From: Chlorella sorokiniana
Lineage: Eukaryota > Chlorophyta > Trebouxiophyceae > Chlorellales > Chlorellaceae
Assembly: GCA_025917655.1 (NCBI GenBank)
Contig: CP084610.1
Span: forward strand, 930,001-994,000
DNA: 64,000 nucleotides
Reading direction: 5' to 3'
Below are positions 21,701-34,300 of the stretch, in pieces; positions within the stretch are counted from its first letter, which is position 1, and each line of letters opens with the position of its first letter. A program made the translations under genes and the position numbers. Below the pieces are notes generated by a model. It was not told the DNA's origin. It made no database searches and was given only the letters and a program-made list of their open reading frames with translations.

Positions 21701-24417
21701 GGCCGTGCCGAGCATTGCCAGGCTGCCACTGAGCATTGCCAGGCCGCGGCCCACCTGACAGCATGGGGGCAGCCTTGGGCAACAGCGGCACCGGCATCCA
21801 CTCCAGCAGGTCCTGCAGCACCCGTAAAACCCCCTCCAGCACGTCGGTGCAGGCAGGTGCGCACAGGTGCCCACTCAGGGCAGACAAACGCTTCCAAGGG
21901 GAGCCAGCCGCGCACGGCTCGCGAGCGGCGAGCATGCGCGGAAGCTCGCTGCATTGTGCAGCCCTCGCCTGCACATCCGTCCCGACCAAGGTGGTCACCG
22001 GGTTGCGGGGCAGCGGCAGCCCGTACTGCAGGCGGGGGTGGCGGCGTGTGGGGGTGGGCAGCCAGTTCAAGCCACATCAGCAAGCTCGTGACATGTCATC
22101 AGCGAGCGGACGCGCGGCGCTTTGAGGCGCAAGCTGCAGCGCTGGCCTCTGCCTCACGGCGGCTGCCTGCAGTGCTGCCTGCTGCCTGACCTCAGGATCA
22201 TTCACCAGGCGCAGGCCCAGCAGCGTGGGGAAGAGCTGCGGGCGGGCGCCGCAGGCGGTTGCCACGTACTCGTGCAGCATGCGGTGGCCTGTTGGCCACA
22301 CCATGTGGCCGGTGAAGAGCCTGCAGAGGCGGTAGGCAGACAGCCAACCCAGAGCAGCGTAAGGAGACGTCAAGCACAAGATTCAAAGCGTCTGCCTCCA
22401 ACCTCCCCCAGCTGTGCGTAAAAACACTGCATACCTGGCCTGCGGCGAAGGGCGCAACAGCGGCCGCGTCAGCGCCAGCACATTCAGCAGCCCCACGTGG
22501 TCAGACAGGTTGCTGGTGTCGACGACGTCGTAGCCCCGCCCCTCTGCCCCGTCGGCACCCGCCAGCTGTGCTGCCAGCGGCCCCGCGCAGAGCGAGAGCG
22601 CGTCGTGGCACCAGAACCGTACGCGCACGGTGCATGCGGCGCGGCAGGCCTGCCAGCCCCGCAGCAGCCCCCGCAGCTCCGCGAGGCAGGCCTGCAGGCG
22701 CGGGGGCAAGGCTAGCCGGTGCAAGCGCAAATCCTGCCACGCTGACGGGTTTGCATACGCGGCTGCGCCCTGCCGCGCTCTTGCCCGGACAGCCTGAAAC
22801 CGGGCGCCCGCTTCCCCAGCCCATGCCGTCCTCGGCCGCGGAACCCACCTCTGTGAGTTGCCTTGGCCCCTGGGCCCTCACTAGGCCCCCATGCTTGGCT
22901 GGATCCAGCGGCACGTATCCAAGGAAGGGCAGCGCCCGTAGTGCACCTGCCACGCACGGCTGCCGGGCTGCAGCAGGGTGGGGTTGGCCGTCCAGCCGCC
23001 GCCGCTGCCCACAGCGGGCGGGTAGATGCTGCCGGTGCTCAGGAACTCGACGCATTCCGCTTTGAGGGCCTGCAGCGGCCAACTGGAACATGCCCAGTCA
23101 AGCACGCACGGCGTGGGAGGGGGTCGCTCAGGCTGGCGGACTGGCAGGCGGCGCAGAGAAGTCACACGTGTGGCTCAAACAGGCGGCATGCGTGCACCTT
23201 GTTGCCTGTGGCTGGCAGCGAGCCGTCTGACTTCGTTGGCCACGGCAGCAGCGTTTCAAGGACGGCAACGGCCAGCCCGCTGAACACGCTCGCCATGTCA
23301 GCGTCGCCGCTCAGCTGGCGCCCCGCCCTGAGCGACACGCGGGCCAGCTGCAGCCGCCGCCGCTCCTCCAGCACCTCTTGCACCGGGGGAGCCGGCTGCA
23401 GCCAGCCCTGCAGCACCTCTTGCAAGCTGGCAGCCTGGGCTGGGTCGCCCACCCAGCTGCGCAGCCCATCGGGCGCCCCCAGCAGCTGGCGCACGGACGC
23501 CGCCAGCCGCTGCGCGTGCGCGGCGGTCAGCTTGAGGCAGAAGCAGGCTCCCCAGAAGAAGCTGAGGTCGTCCGCAGAGCCGGGATCAAGGGTGCTGGCC
23601 TGCAGGGCGGCAGGGCGCAGCCGCCGTTGGCTCCTCGCGCGTGTCGGCTTGCAAGCCTGGAGTGCCGCCCGTTTGTGCCAGCCCGCAATGGCCAGCCTCG
23701 GCTCAAAACCTGCCGTGAATGTTTGGTATACCCGTGCCAGACTGAGTCACAGCGCCCCAGCAGGGGTCCCTGCGCCAGGCGCGCCCCACCAGGTGCAGCA
23801 GCAGGACGCCGCGAGCCACGTTGGGCAGCCCGATGTCGCAGAGGTCAAAGGCCAGCTCCCTGCACCGGGAGCCGCGCTCCGCAGCGCACGCCGCCGCCGT
23901 GGCCAGCACGTTGCGCACGTCGCCGAAGCCCAGGAGCAGCAGCTGCAGGGGCAGGCAGCGCCGGTGCTTGAGCGGTGAGCGCGCTCGGCATGCCGCGCAT
24001 GGCAGCACGTCCCATCTTGCATACATGCTGCCAACTGGCTGCGCCAATGATCATGGTGCCTCGTGCCCGCAGCCTGCCTAGGCTACGTTGAAGTCAACCT
24101 GCCTCAAGTGTACGAGCACCCCACAAAACAGCGCCAATTAATAGCTGCGCCACACGCCCACGGCAAGGCACCTTGAGAAGCTCCTCCCCATTTTCCCGGA
24201 AGAAGGAGGTGTGCCTGGTGTTGCCAAACGCGTAGAAGAACGATGTATGCTCCAACAGTGTGCGCCGCTGCGGCCGGACATCCCAGCGCTCCCCAGCGCA
24301 GCCATGGCAGAGGCGGTGCCGCCAGCGTCGCCACACTAGATAGATAGATAGTGAGGAGCGGAAGCGCGGCAAAGGCGATTCCCGTGAGGACTCAACTTCC
24401 AGGAACGCGCCCCACAA
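18758..24417 (-). CDS. DUF4470-domain protein
   Basis: Function unknown. The family is recognised by conserved blocks, not by chemistry. The amino-terminal exon gives HTSFFYAFGNT (about 24240). The next has LQLLLLGFGDVRNVLATAAA and LAFDLCDIGLPNVARGVLLL (23960-23780), the hallmark of DUF4470 proteins of fungi and algae. Further exons give the SLRAGRQLSGDADM region (23330-23290), WQVHYGRCP (about 22940) and the strongly diagnostic YDVVDTSNLSDHVGLLNVL (about 22520). The TGHMVWPTGHRMLHEYV and LPLPRNPVTTLVGTDV segments follow, and the end is FVVPLYHDYVA...LRQVE (18760s). The usual MYND zinc finger of fungal members is not seen. At least 12 exons. The start at 24417 is only the upstream-most ATG of the first exon and is uncertain. 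A GATA microsatellite lies at 24337-24353. See the TPR entry for the likely continuation. Confidence 0.82.
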
Positions 24418-24720
24418 TGCGTAGAAGGTTTTGATGGCACTAGGCTAGCGAGCGGGCAAGGGTTTGCTGCGAACGGTGCCAGCCAGGGACCATCCCCGCT
24501 ATCCTCCAAAGGGCAGATCGTTTTAGAGTCTCTCTGTTGAGCGCACTGGGAAGTTGATCCATTCATGCTTGCACCCGCCCGCGTGTTGAAGTGGTGGCTG
24601 ACCTGGCCGCCGCCAGCCGCACGCCAGCATCACGGCACTCCTTTGTTTTGCACGCTCACGCGCTGTGCACGCGAGTGGCAGCTGCCGAATGCTCATGGAT
24701 CGCCCACTTTTACATGTTCG

Positions 24721-25501
24721 TCATTCTACAATACCATGACCAGCTGAAGCGGGGTTCAACGCATGCCGGCAACCGGTTGGACATGTCACATGCACCCAAC
24801 AAGTCAAGGAAAGGCGCGAAACAGGAGAGGGAAGGTCTGCAAACTTCAAAACGCTCGCTTGTCCATGACAGCAACCAGCAGCATCACTTGCCGGCGGGGG
24901 CGAGCCGGTGAGCGACACGCAGAGGTAGGACGTCGAGCCGCCGGTGGCGTAATCCACCGCCAGGCCAATACACTTGTTGCCTGCAGCACACCCCTTGAAG
25001 GCCACACTGAGTTATCAATCATCGACCAAGAAGTTGACATGTGCTTGCAGCAGTGGACACCGGGGCACGCAGGCACCCAGCCGCATGCTTCCAAGGCTAT
25101 TTGATGCGGACATGAACCGAATGCTTGACGCACCTGCGCAGCAGTCAATCCCAGTTGCTGATGAAGCACCGCATTCCTGGCCCCTTTCAGCACAGGCATC
25201 TGATGCAGATGGAGCTCCATCGCCGGCAGGCGCAGGGGCCTCGGCAGGGGCCTCGCCCTCCGCCGCCGACGGCGCTGGTGCCAGCGGGTCCGCGCCTTGC
25301 AGCAGCTGCCGAGCGGAGCTCGCCTGCAGCTTGGAAAGGGATGCGGTGCTTGCACGTTGAGGAGAGGCTCCTTGGCAGCGCTCCCTGGCTGGGTTCCGAA
25401 ACCCTTGTGACCCCCTTGGCTTGCCGCACCTCAGTCGCCACGCTGAACGCAACGACTAGCAAAACCAAGGCGCCAGCTCGGAATGCGAAATGCTTGCCCA
25501 T
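24721..25501 (-). CDS. Small secreted cysteine-rich (knottin-like) protein, tentative
   Basis: ATG 25501 starts a classic signal peptide (KHFAFRAGALVLLVVAFSVA). A low-complexity Ala/Pro/Glu segment follows (EGEAPAEAPAPAGDGAPSAS, about 25270-25210). Then comes a compact cysteine block, CAERGQECGASSATGIDCCA (about 25190-25132). A donor (G/GTGCGT) and an acceptor about 140 bp on join in phase to GCAAGNKCIGLAVDYATG (about 24985-24930) and a final YLCV. The spacing C-x6-C-...-CC-x2-C-x5-C-x15-C resembles inhibitor-cystine-knot proteins. Pairing, function and target are not known. The junction between the signal-peptide frame and the Cys-rich frame (25410-25330) is unresolved, and the C-terminal tail up to TGA 24721-24723 may be artefactual. 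No homologue is recognised. Confidence 0.5.
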
Positions 25502-25770
25502 GTTGCCGCCGGGAGCAGGCACTGAAGTGGTGTGTGTGAAACGCGAGCGGAGCACAGCTTCAAAGTATTGCAACGGAGTGGTGACGCAAAAGAAAGAGGG
25601 TCTGGGGCCTTCAGAATCGCAATGTTGCTCCGGCCAGGCAGGTGGAGAGTCAGCGTGCTCAGCAGCTGCGGTAAGACACCCCTGTGTCCTCTCGGGATGT
25701 CAGTCCAGCAATGTGGAGGCCAGGCACGACTGCAATGCAGATGAGTCACAATCACAGCACAGCAGAGGTA

Positions 25771-27845
25771 CTATGCTGCTGCGCCCGCTGCTTCAGGCTG
25801 CTCGCTGTGCAGCCCCGACGCCGCAGCGCCCAGCAGGAGGTGTCGGTCCATGAAGGCAGACACCTGCAGGGAGCTTGCACACGCACATGTGATGCCCAGC
25901 CAACGCCAGGTTGACTGGCTCGGCGACCGTGTGGTGCACCCTGATGGCCACACTGCAGCCGGCCGCGTGATGGCAGCTGCTCGTGAGCGGCACAATACTG
26001 CGTGGCCGCCGCCGCACCTGGTCCCACATGCAGTCGGTGCAGTGGTGCTCGCAACCCGGCACCACGTACAGCTGCAGCTTGTCGGCGGCGCCCTGCTCCT
26101 GGTACGCCACCCGCACCGGCTTCAGCGCCAGCCGCAAGCCCTGTGCGGAGCGGCGGTGCGGCAGCTCACACTCACACTCTACTCAAGTCACAGTGGTGGG
26201 AAGGGGGGCTGCAGGCAGCAACAGGTCGCTTGCCCACCAAAGCGACGTTCTGCTCATGCATCCCGTACTTCCTGTACCGCTCCCGCCCCCGCACCTCCAG
26301 CGGGCAGCGCGGGTCCAGCTCCCCGGTGGCCACCAGCAGGGGCCGCGGGCGATCAGCGCCAGCGAGGCGGGGGCCGTCGTACCGCTCCAGCAGCCCCGGC
26401 AGCAGCCGCGCCCACACCGCCCGCACCACCTCCGCGGTGACCGCCGCCGCCGCCGCCGCCGCCGCCGCTCGCCCCTGCGCTCCCTGCGCTGCCTGCTGCT
26501 GCCCAGCCGCCTTCGCACTCTGCTCTGCCGCCTGCTCCGCCGCCTCCACGACCTGCTCTGCCGCCTGCTCAGCCGCCTGCGCCGCCAGGTCGGCTGCTGC
26601 CGCCTGGAACACGAGTGGGATGCTGCTCACGCGGCCGTGGAACGCGTCGTTCTGCACCGCCCACCTGCGCAGGGCAGGCAGCGGCAGGCACCGGTGCTGG
26701 AAGGCCTGCAGGCACGCCCATGGACACACAGAGCGTGCCCAGGGACACACACGGCAGCAGGCTGCAGGCAGCAAGGCGCGGCTGCCCCGCCCTCGTCAGC
26801 AAGGCGCGGCTGCCCCGCCCTCGTCGCACCCGAAGAACTGCACGCCGATCATGGGGGCCGCAACCGCCACGCGCTCGTCGGCCGCCGCCGCCAGCCACGT
26901 GTGCATGCCGCCCAGGGAGACCCCTGTCATGCCTATGCGGGCGGCATCCACGTCGGGCCTGCACCAATTGGCATGCGGCTTGATGTCAGTGCTCCCGCAG
27001 CAGCCTCGTGCGCCAGGTGGCTTGTGGCAGCGAAAGGGCCGGAGGCTGGCCGCTATGGGCAGCCTCTGTGCCGCGAACAACGTTGCGGCGGCGGCCCTGG
27101 ACACAATCCGTGGACACTTGGCCCCCATGACCCCTTGGGTCCCCCCACACCGCCCGCTGTGCTGGGGGCTGGCTCCGGCCCCACCTCTGCCCCAGCCAGT
27201 CCAGCAGGCGCAGCAGGTCCCACACGTTGTCCAGCAGGAAGGGCGCTCGCCGCTGCCGCGCCACGCCCTGCGGGCACGGCGGGTGGTTTGAGGACACGTC
27301 ACGGGGAGGGGGGGGGGGGGGCAGGGCCAGCGGAGTCTGGGTGGGAAACCCATGGTTGCGAGCCTGCGCCCTCCGCCGACGGCCAGCAGCCGAAACGTCC
27401 GTCGCGAGCAGCCAATTACACCCAAGTGCAGCAGAGGCCGGCACCCGGGCCGCTCGCCTGACCAGCGCCTCCTGGTAGGCGTCGCGGCAGCCGTCCCCGC
27501 CCTGCGCGCGGTCGCCGTGGTAGCGACAGTCCATGGCCACCGCCAGGTACCCGCGCCGCGCAAACTGCGCCTGCCGAGCCGCCAGGCTGTCCTTGCCCAG
27601 GCCCGTGGCGTGCAGCAAGACGACGGCTGGCAGCGGCGTCGCGTGCGGCTGCGGCGCCTTCACCACCCGCACCGGCACCCACGCCTGGCTTGCGCTGCTG
27701 CTGCTGCTGTTGCTGCCGTTGGTGCTGGCGGCGCCGCTGCCAGGGGCGGCACCTCGCTGCACAGCTGCAGCTCCTCCACATGAAGCCCATCAAAGACGGA
27801 GGGGGGCCGCTTGCGCTGGCCTTCCCAGGGCGCACCTGCTCGCAT
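25771..27845 (-). CDS. Alpha/beta hydrolase of the plant DLH/BAAT-like family
   Basis: Serine hydrolase of unknown substrate. ATG 27845 gives MRAGAPWEGQRKRPPSVFDG. The beta strands and oxyanion region follow (PLPAVVLLHATGLGKDSLAA, GYLAVAMDCRYHGDRA), then FLLDNVWDLLRLLDWLGQR. The nucleophile elbow is IGMTGVSLGGMHTW (about 26910). The acid is in GELDPRCPLE (about 26300) and the His in VVPGCEHHCTD (about 26040). The C terminus VSAFMDRHLLLGAAA ends at TAG 25771-25773. The order and motifs match plant proteins annotated as alpha/beta hydrolases. Unusual is a roughly 60-residue Ala/Gln/Glu-rich amphipathic insert in the lid (AAEQAAEQVVEAAEQAAEQ, about 26590-26450) that ends in a GCC-repeat Ala tract. 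Frame changes near 27240 (CCC) and 27700-27760 look like one-base shortfalls. Confidence 0.85.
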
Positions 27846-28365
27846 TCAGACAACAATGCCATTCTGTTTCAAAGATTCAGATGAACTGCCAAGCGCTGTG
27901 CTGCAGCCAGCAGCCAACGGCAAAGGTCTGGCGGCGGGACGAGCACCTGCAGCGTGCTGGGAACCTGCCGGCCCCTTGCCACGGCCTCTAACAATGCTTC
28001 CCTGGCAGTATTGGCTGCTGCCATGACCACCACGAGCCGTTTGGGTTGTGGGCAAGCAGAGCGCCAAAGTTGCTTCACCGAGCGCAAGGGGTGTGAGCAA
28101 TGGAGCACACACCGTGCACTCTGATTGATCATACACGCAAGCATCGGCGGTTCATCTGTCCAGGAGTGGCAGGCAGGGCAGAGGGCGCCAGAAGTACTGC
28201 CAGCGGGGCAAGGTGCGTGTGCTTCATCCAGTCCGCCTCGGACGGCCGTAAAGTAGTTGCGGCGCCCATTGAGCGCCTCTTCACCTCATCTCACAGCGCC
28301 AGAAGCTGCCGGGTTTCGGAACCACCATTGGGCAGTTGGTGCCAAATGCGCGCCTGCAGGCAGAC
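27846..28365. promoter_or_regulatory. Divergent promoter region, hydrolase/TMEM63
   Basis: A 520-bp gap between two divergent start codons. It is less GC-rich than the flanking exons. No TATA box, tandem operator or small ORF was recognised. Confidence 0.4.
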
Positions 28366-31300
28366 ATGAGCGGCAGCAACCCCACATCAAGATTCAATAC
28401 GGCGCGCACGGCCGGTACCAGTGGCAGCGCCCACTTCCACAGTGCCGAGGAGGGGATGGGCAGCGGAGCCGTCAGCGGCGGCAGCGGCGAGTCTGTCAGC
28501 CTTGCGCTGCCGGCCTGGGCGCCCCGCCTGTTTGGCCGAGGCCGGGGTGCTCGCAGGCCAGAGGATGATGGTGTGGCGCAGACGGCCAGCCAGGAGCTGG
28601 ATGCAATCGAGTCGCTGAGGCAGAGCAGCGTCGTGGTGCGGGCTGTGGTGCCGCCGCTGGCCAACGCCGCCGACACGCCCGTTTCGGCCCCGCTGCGGCC
28701 GTTGCCGCATCCCCTGAGCGACACGGGCAGGCAGCACGGCGGTACACAGCGGAGCTGGCCACAACGCACCGCCCAACGCCGCCGCCGCCCGGGCCCGCGC
28801 CCCCGAGGCGTCGCCGCTCGGCTCCGCCCTGCGCCTGTTTGGCGGCCAGCCAGGGGACCGGCAGCAACCGCAGCAGCACGCAGCGCGTGCCAGCAGCGGC
28901 GCGGATCCCCAGGGGCGCCAGCTGTCATCATCACAGAAGCTGAGGGGCTCTCTGTTTGCAGACGACGACGACGATCCAGAGCCCACAGCGCCGCCCCAGC
29001 CGCCCCCGGGCGCTTCGGCTGGTTCCGGCACCAGCAGCCGGCGGTGCCAGCGGGGGCGCTGTGGCTGCAGCCGGGGCAGGGCTGCCCGCAGCGGCTGCCG
29101 CAGGGCCGCTGCCAGCCGCCACCTGGACCGCCAGCCAGGCGTCCGAGCTCAGTCAGCAGGCCGGGGGCAGCCGCCTGCCGCCGCCGCCCGCCTTCCGCGC
29201 GCCGTCGGCGGCCTCCATGCACCGCTTCTCCTCCTCGCCGCAGCAGGATCTTCCCCACGAGGCACCCACGCACCTCATGCGGCAGGTGCGGCGCTGGCAT
29301 GCACGCTGCGCTGCGTACCTGGCAGTCCCTTGCTTTCTTGCTGCACAGCTGAGCGCGCCCCTTCCTGTCCTCCGGCCTGCTGCTGCGGTGCATGCAGGCG
29401 GAGGAGGGCAAGTCCTCCCCCTCCAAGTCGATTGACGCCTCCGCTTTCCACCTGGACGCCTACGCCGGCGCCACCGCGGCGGCAGACAGCGCAGCGGCCC
29501 GAGTGGGCAGCGACGCGCGCAGGGCGGGGCAGCGGCCGTCCAGGCGCGCCCGCCGTCGTGCTGCTGGCGCGCGTGCCGTCGCCTTTCGCGCCGCTGCATG
29601 CCCGGCTGACGCATGCTAGACGGGAGGGAGTGTGACCCGCTGCATGCCGGTGCCGCCCCTCTCGCCTGCCGCAGGACGGCGGCGCTGCGCCAGCGCCACG
29701 CTCGCCAGCTGCGCCAGCAAGACCGTGACCAGTTTGGCGTGCCCGTCGCCTCCTCCGCCCGCCCCTTCAGCCTGTGGGCCTCGCCGCAGAAGATCGGGAG
29801 GCCTGCACAGGTGAGGGGGGCACGCTGCGCTGTGCCGCGCCAGACTGGTCCTCTTTTCCCCACAGTCCTGCGGTGTGAAGAGCGCTGGTGTTGTGGCCAT
29901 GGCTGTGTCTTGCAGAGCAAAGGGCGCTGCGCCATGGCCAGCTAAGCATCTCGGTTTTCGCCTACTGTGCCCCCCCGCGCCCCCAACAGGCCTGGGCGTG
30001 TACTTTGCGTCGGTGAAGCAGTTTGTGGCGGCGGCGCTACTGCTCAGCCTCGTGGCCGTCTACCCGCTGGCCTCCAACCTGACCAGCCAGGCCTGGGCCG
30101 ATTCCTACACCCTGCTGGTGGAAAAGGTGTGTGTGTGTGTGTGTGTGTGTTGGGGGACATAGAGCAGCCAGGGGCCTCGTCTGAGGGGTGGTTGGGTTGC
30201 ACAGCGGTTGAGAAATGGTGGGCAGGTGGGGTGGGGGATGAGCCGCTGGCCTCCGCTGTGCCAGGGTGGGTCCAAACAGCGCTGCGGCTCTTGTACCGGC
30301 CAGCCGTTGCAGCGCATGCACCCCGCAGCACTGCCGAACCCCAGCGCCGCCGTTGAACCGCGCCGCCGTGCCCACGCGCAGGCGCCGGCGCTGAGCTGCA
30401 GCAAGGGCTGGGACACCAGCAGCTGGGTGACGGGCAGCACCGCGGGCAGCCGCTGCGCCAGCCCCGGCTTCAGCTCCAGCTTCGACTGCCCAGCCGTCTG
30501 CACCTGGAGCCAGAAGCGGCTGGGCTCCCAGCCCGGCTGCGAGGGCCTGCCGCCGCCCAGCCCGGCACAAGGCTCCCGCGCCGCCAACTCGTCCTGCCTG
30601 CTGCACGCGCCCTGCAGCGGCGGCGCGGGCAGCGGGGACCCGGCGGCTGCAGACGGGCCCTGCTACTGCTGCGACCTGCAGCTGGACGTTTCCTACCAGC
30701 AGCGCGTTGCTGGGAGCGGCGGCGGGGGCGCCGTGCCGGCGGCCCAGCTCTGGGTGCTGTGGCTGGGCCAGCTCCTCTTCCTCTCATGGGTGCTCTTCCT
30801 CACCCGCGCCCAGGTGGGCCCACCCAGCGCCCCCTTGCTCAACTGAGCGCTGCACCCGATTGCCCCGCACGTGGACGCTCGGGGCACCCGCAGCCGCCAG
30901 AGTCGCCCCCTGGGGCCCCGCCACTGCCAGCCACCCTCCCACCCCAGCAGCTGACACCCCCCTTCCTCCTTGCTGCCATGCCATGGTTCTACATCGAGCG
31001 CAGCTGCACGCCGCGCACGCCGCCGACGCGCGCGTCATCACCGCCGGCGACTATGCGGTGCTGGTGCAGGGGCTGCCCGCGCCGCTGGCCGACGCGGAGC
31101 TGCGGGACTGGTGCAGCCACTACGGCTCGGGTGGGCTGGCTAACTTTGACTGCTGTTTTCCGACAAACTGGCAGTGGTGGCGGTGGTGGGGGTTGGGTGG
31201 GTAGGGCGGGGTGGGGTCCGCAGGCCGCCCTTTCTGTGAGATGGGTGCCGCGGTCGGTGGCGGCGCAGCGGGCCACGTCCCACCCGCCCCTCCTGCGCTT

Positions 31301-34300
31301 TGTTCCCCGGCAGTGCTGGCCGCCTTCAGCATCCCCGACGTGGGCGACGCCATCAGGGTGGCGCGCCGCCGGCAGATGCTGCTGGTCAGGTGGGCGGCGG
31401 CAGAACGGGGCGGGGGGGGTAGGTTGACATGTATAGCTGGTTGGCAGCCACGCTTCTGACTGGCTCAGCCACAGCTCTGACTCGTGTGACCCACACAGCA
31501 GGAGGGGCTTTGTCTGGCGGACGCTTTGCAGTGTGCGAGTCACAGGACCCCCCACCCTGCCGCCCCCGCCTGCTCGCAGGCGCGCCGAGAGCGACGCCTG
31601 GCTCTCCTCAGCCTCCTCCTCCTCCTGCTGCTTCTGCTGCTTCTCAGCGGCCGCGCTGGGCGCCGCCAGCCGCCGCCGCCTGCAGCGCCAGCTGGACGCC
31701 GCCGCCCACAAGCTGCGCTGCTACGAGCGGCAGGACCTGCGCCCCACGGGTGGGCGGCGGCGGCGGACTGGGCGGCTGGGAGCCGCGGGGGCCCCACCTT
31801 TTCCAAGCGATGCGGCAGTGGAGCGGTGCTTGGGTGGCCTGGCAGTCCACCGCCAGCATGACCACCACACTTCTGCCTGACCCCCAGCGCCAACCCACCA
31901 ATTCATGACCTCTTGCGGCGCTCCTGCCCCGCCCCTTCCCTGCCACAGGTGCCGCCCTGGCTGTGTTTGAGTACGCTGAGCATGCCGCAAACATGGTGGA
32001 GGACCACCACCGCGCGCCTGCCCGCCGCCTGCTGGACTCTGCGCTGTGCGGCGCCACCGCCACCGCGCCGCGCCTGGCCTCCCGCCGCGTGCGCGTGCGC
32101 CGCGCCCCGAGCCCAGCGACATCCTGTGGCAGCACACCGCGTGCACGGGGTCGTCGGCGGCGGCGCGGCGCGGCGCATCCGCCGCCCTCACGCTGCTGCT
32201 CGTGGCGGTGGGAGCGGGGCTGCAGTACGGGCTGGCGCTGGCGGCGGAGCGGGAGCGCAAGAACAAGTGCGGTGGCTGGGGACCTGCGTCTTTGTCTGGA
32301 CACTCAAAGCACGCAGTCTGGCAATGCCAAGCGCCCACGCTGCCCCGACGACGGTCGTTCGCCTCGCCTTTCCAGCACCTGATCCTGGAGCCTGGCGCCT
32401 GCCCGAGGCCCAAGGGGCACTGACGTCGCCCCGCCCCCGCCGCCCCGCCCCGCTGCAGGATGTCCGCGCTGTACAGCCCGGGCAGCGGGTGGACGGCTCC
32501 TCGACTTCTCCTCCTGGGCCGCCTTCACCGCCTCCGCACTGGAGGTGGGCACGCGGCGGCCGAGCGGTGCCTGCTTTGCGGCTGTCCTCCTTGTTCACTG
32601 CGTGCCCTCCTTATCCTTCTGGTTCCCAAGTGAACTCCTTCCTTCTCTCTCCTCTTTATCCTTTTTCTTCCTGTGCACGTTTGTTTGCTTTTCTGTTGGG
32701 GCAAGGCCTGCTCCCTTCTGAAATTGCCCGTAAACTGCTCCCCAGCCTGACACATGCTTCAATGCCCGCACCGCGCTGCACACACACCTGCTCAGCGTGC
32801 TTGCTGATGTCGCTGCCCTGGCGGCCCCGGCCCCCGACAGGTCACCAAGCTGAACGCCATCTCCATTCTGTCGGGCCTGGCGGTGGTGGCTGTCAACTGG
32901 CTGGTCACGCTGGCTGTGCGCAAGGTGGGTGCTGCTCACCTGGGGCGGCCGCGGGGGACCGAGCTGTCTGGGCAGACAAACGTGTATGTGTGAGTGTGTG
33001 TGCGTGTGATCCGAGGTCGAATGTGTGGCCGGGTGGGGCTGTAATTTTCCAATGCACAACAGTGATCCTGCGGGCTCCTCTCACCCCTATGCCCCTGAAT
33101 GTTCGCCCCCCCCGCAAGGGGCATGACGCCTCGGTCTTTCCTCCCTAACTCGCACACAACGCACCCTCCACCACCGAGCACCCACCCCTCCGCAGCTGAC
33201 GGTGCTGGAGCGGTGGCACACGCGCACTGCGGGCGAGCGCTGCGCCCTGTTGAAGCTGTCGCTGGCCTACCTGGGCAACGCGTTCGTGGTGCCCCTCCTG
33301 GCAGCGCACTTTGCGGGCAGCAGCAACAGCTGGTGCGCCCCCTGCACGCCAGCAGCGCAGCCTTCACAGTGCGGGCCGGCCTGGGCACAGCCGGGCCGCT
33401 TGTTGGCTTGGCATGCAACGGCAGGAGGGTGTAATGCAGGGGCTGGGTGGCGGCGGGCATGCAGACCTGCACTCTCTCATCTGCGTTACCGCTGCCGCCA
33501 TGCCCCTTGCACCCACCTTCTGGTTCACTTCTTTTCCTCCACCCAGGTACTCCCGCGGCGGCCTCCTGGAGTCGGCCTTCTACATGCAGGTGGCCAACGC
33601 CCTGCTGCCGCCCCTGGGTGAGCCCCCCACCCGCGCTGCTGGCTGCCCTTCAGCCAGCACACAGGCTGCGGCCTCCGTCGCCATGGCTCAGCGCCTGCCC
33701 TACTCTGGCCCGCGCTTCACCTGCCCTGCACTCTTCTTGCTCCCGTGCGTATTTCATAGCAAGCAGAGCACTGCTGTGCATGCCCTCGAACAAAAGCCCC
33801 GCACCACCCCGCCTTCTCCCCCTCCACCTCTTTCAGCCACGCTGATCGATCTGGAGGACCTGCTCTACGCACACATCGTCTCCCGCCGTGCCAAAACGCA
33901 GGTGGGGGAGTGGGTGTAGGGGGACAAGGGGTCTCAATTGCAGCCTCGCTGATGTGGCTGCCAATCGGGCGCCGCTTGGTGCAGCCCTGCCGCCACGCAC
34001 TGCCCGTGTTGAGCAGTTATGACACGGGCCCCTGCGCCGCCCCTGCTCATCCTCCCCTGTACTGGCTTGCCTTTCCCGCCCCCTCAGGCCATGATGAACC
34101 GCCTGCTGGAGCCGCCGCCCTTCCTGCTGGCTGAGCAGTACGCCAGCGCGCTGACCACGCTGGGGGTGGCGGTGTGCTGGATGCCGGTGCTGCCCGTCAG
34201 CCCCTTCATCGCGGCGGCCGCCCTGCTGCTGCACTACTGGGCCGACAAGGTGGTGGCGCTCAGGTGTGCGGTGGGATGGTGGGGGCTTTGCCTGGGAGGG

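Noticed and set aside
25983-27461. Long plus-strand open frame of nearly 500 codons
   Set aside because: Antisense to the alpha/beta hydrolase whose catalytic motifs are clear on the minus strand.
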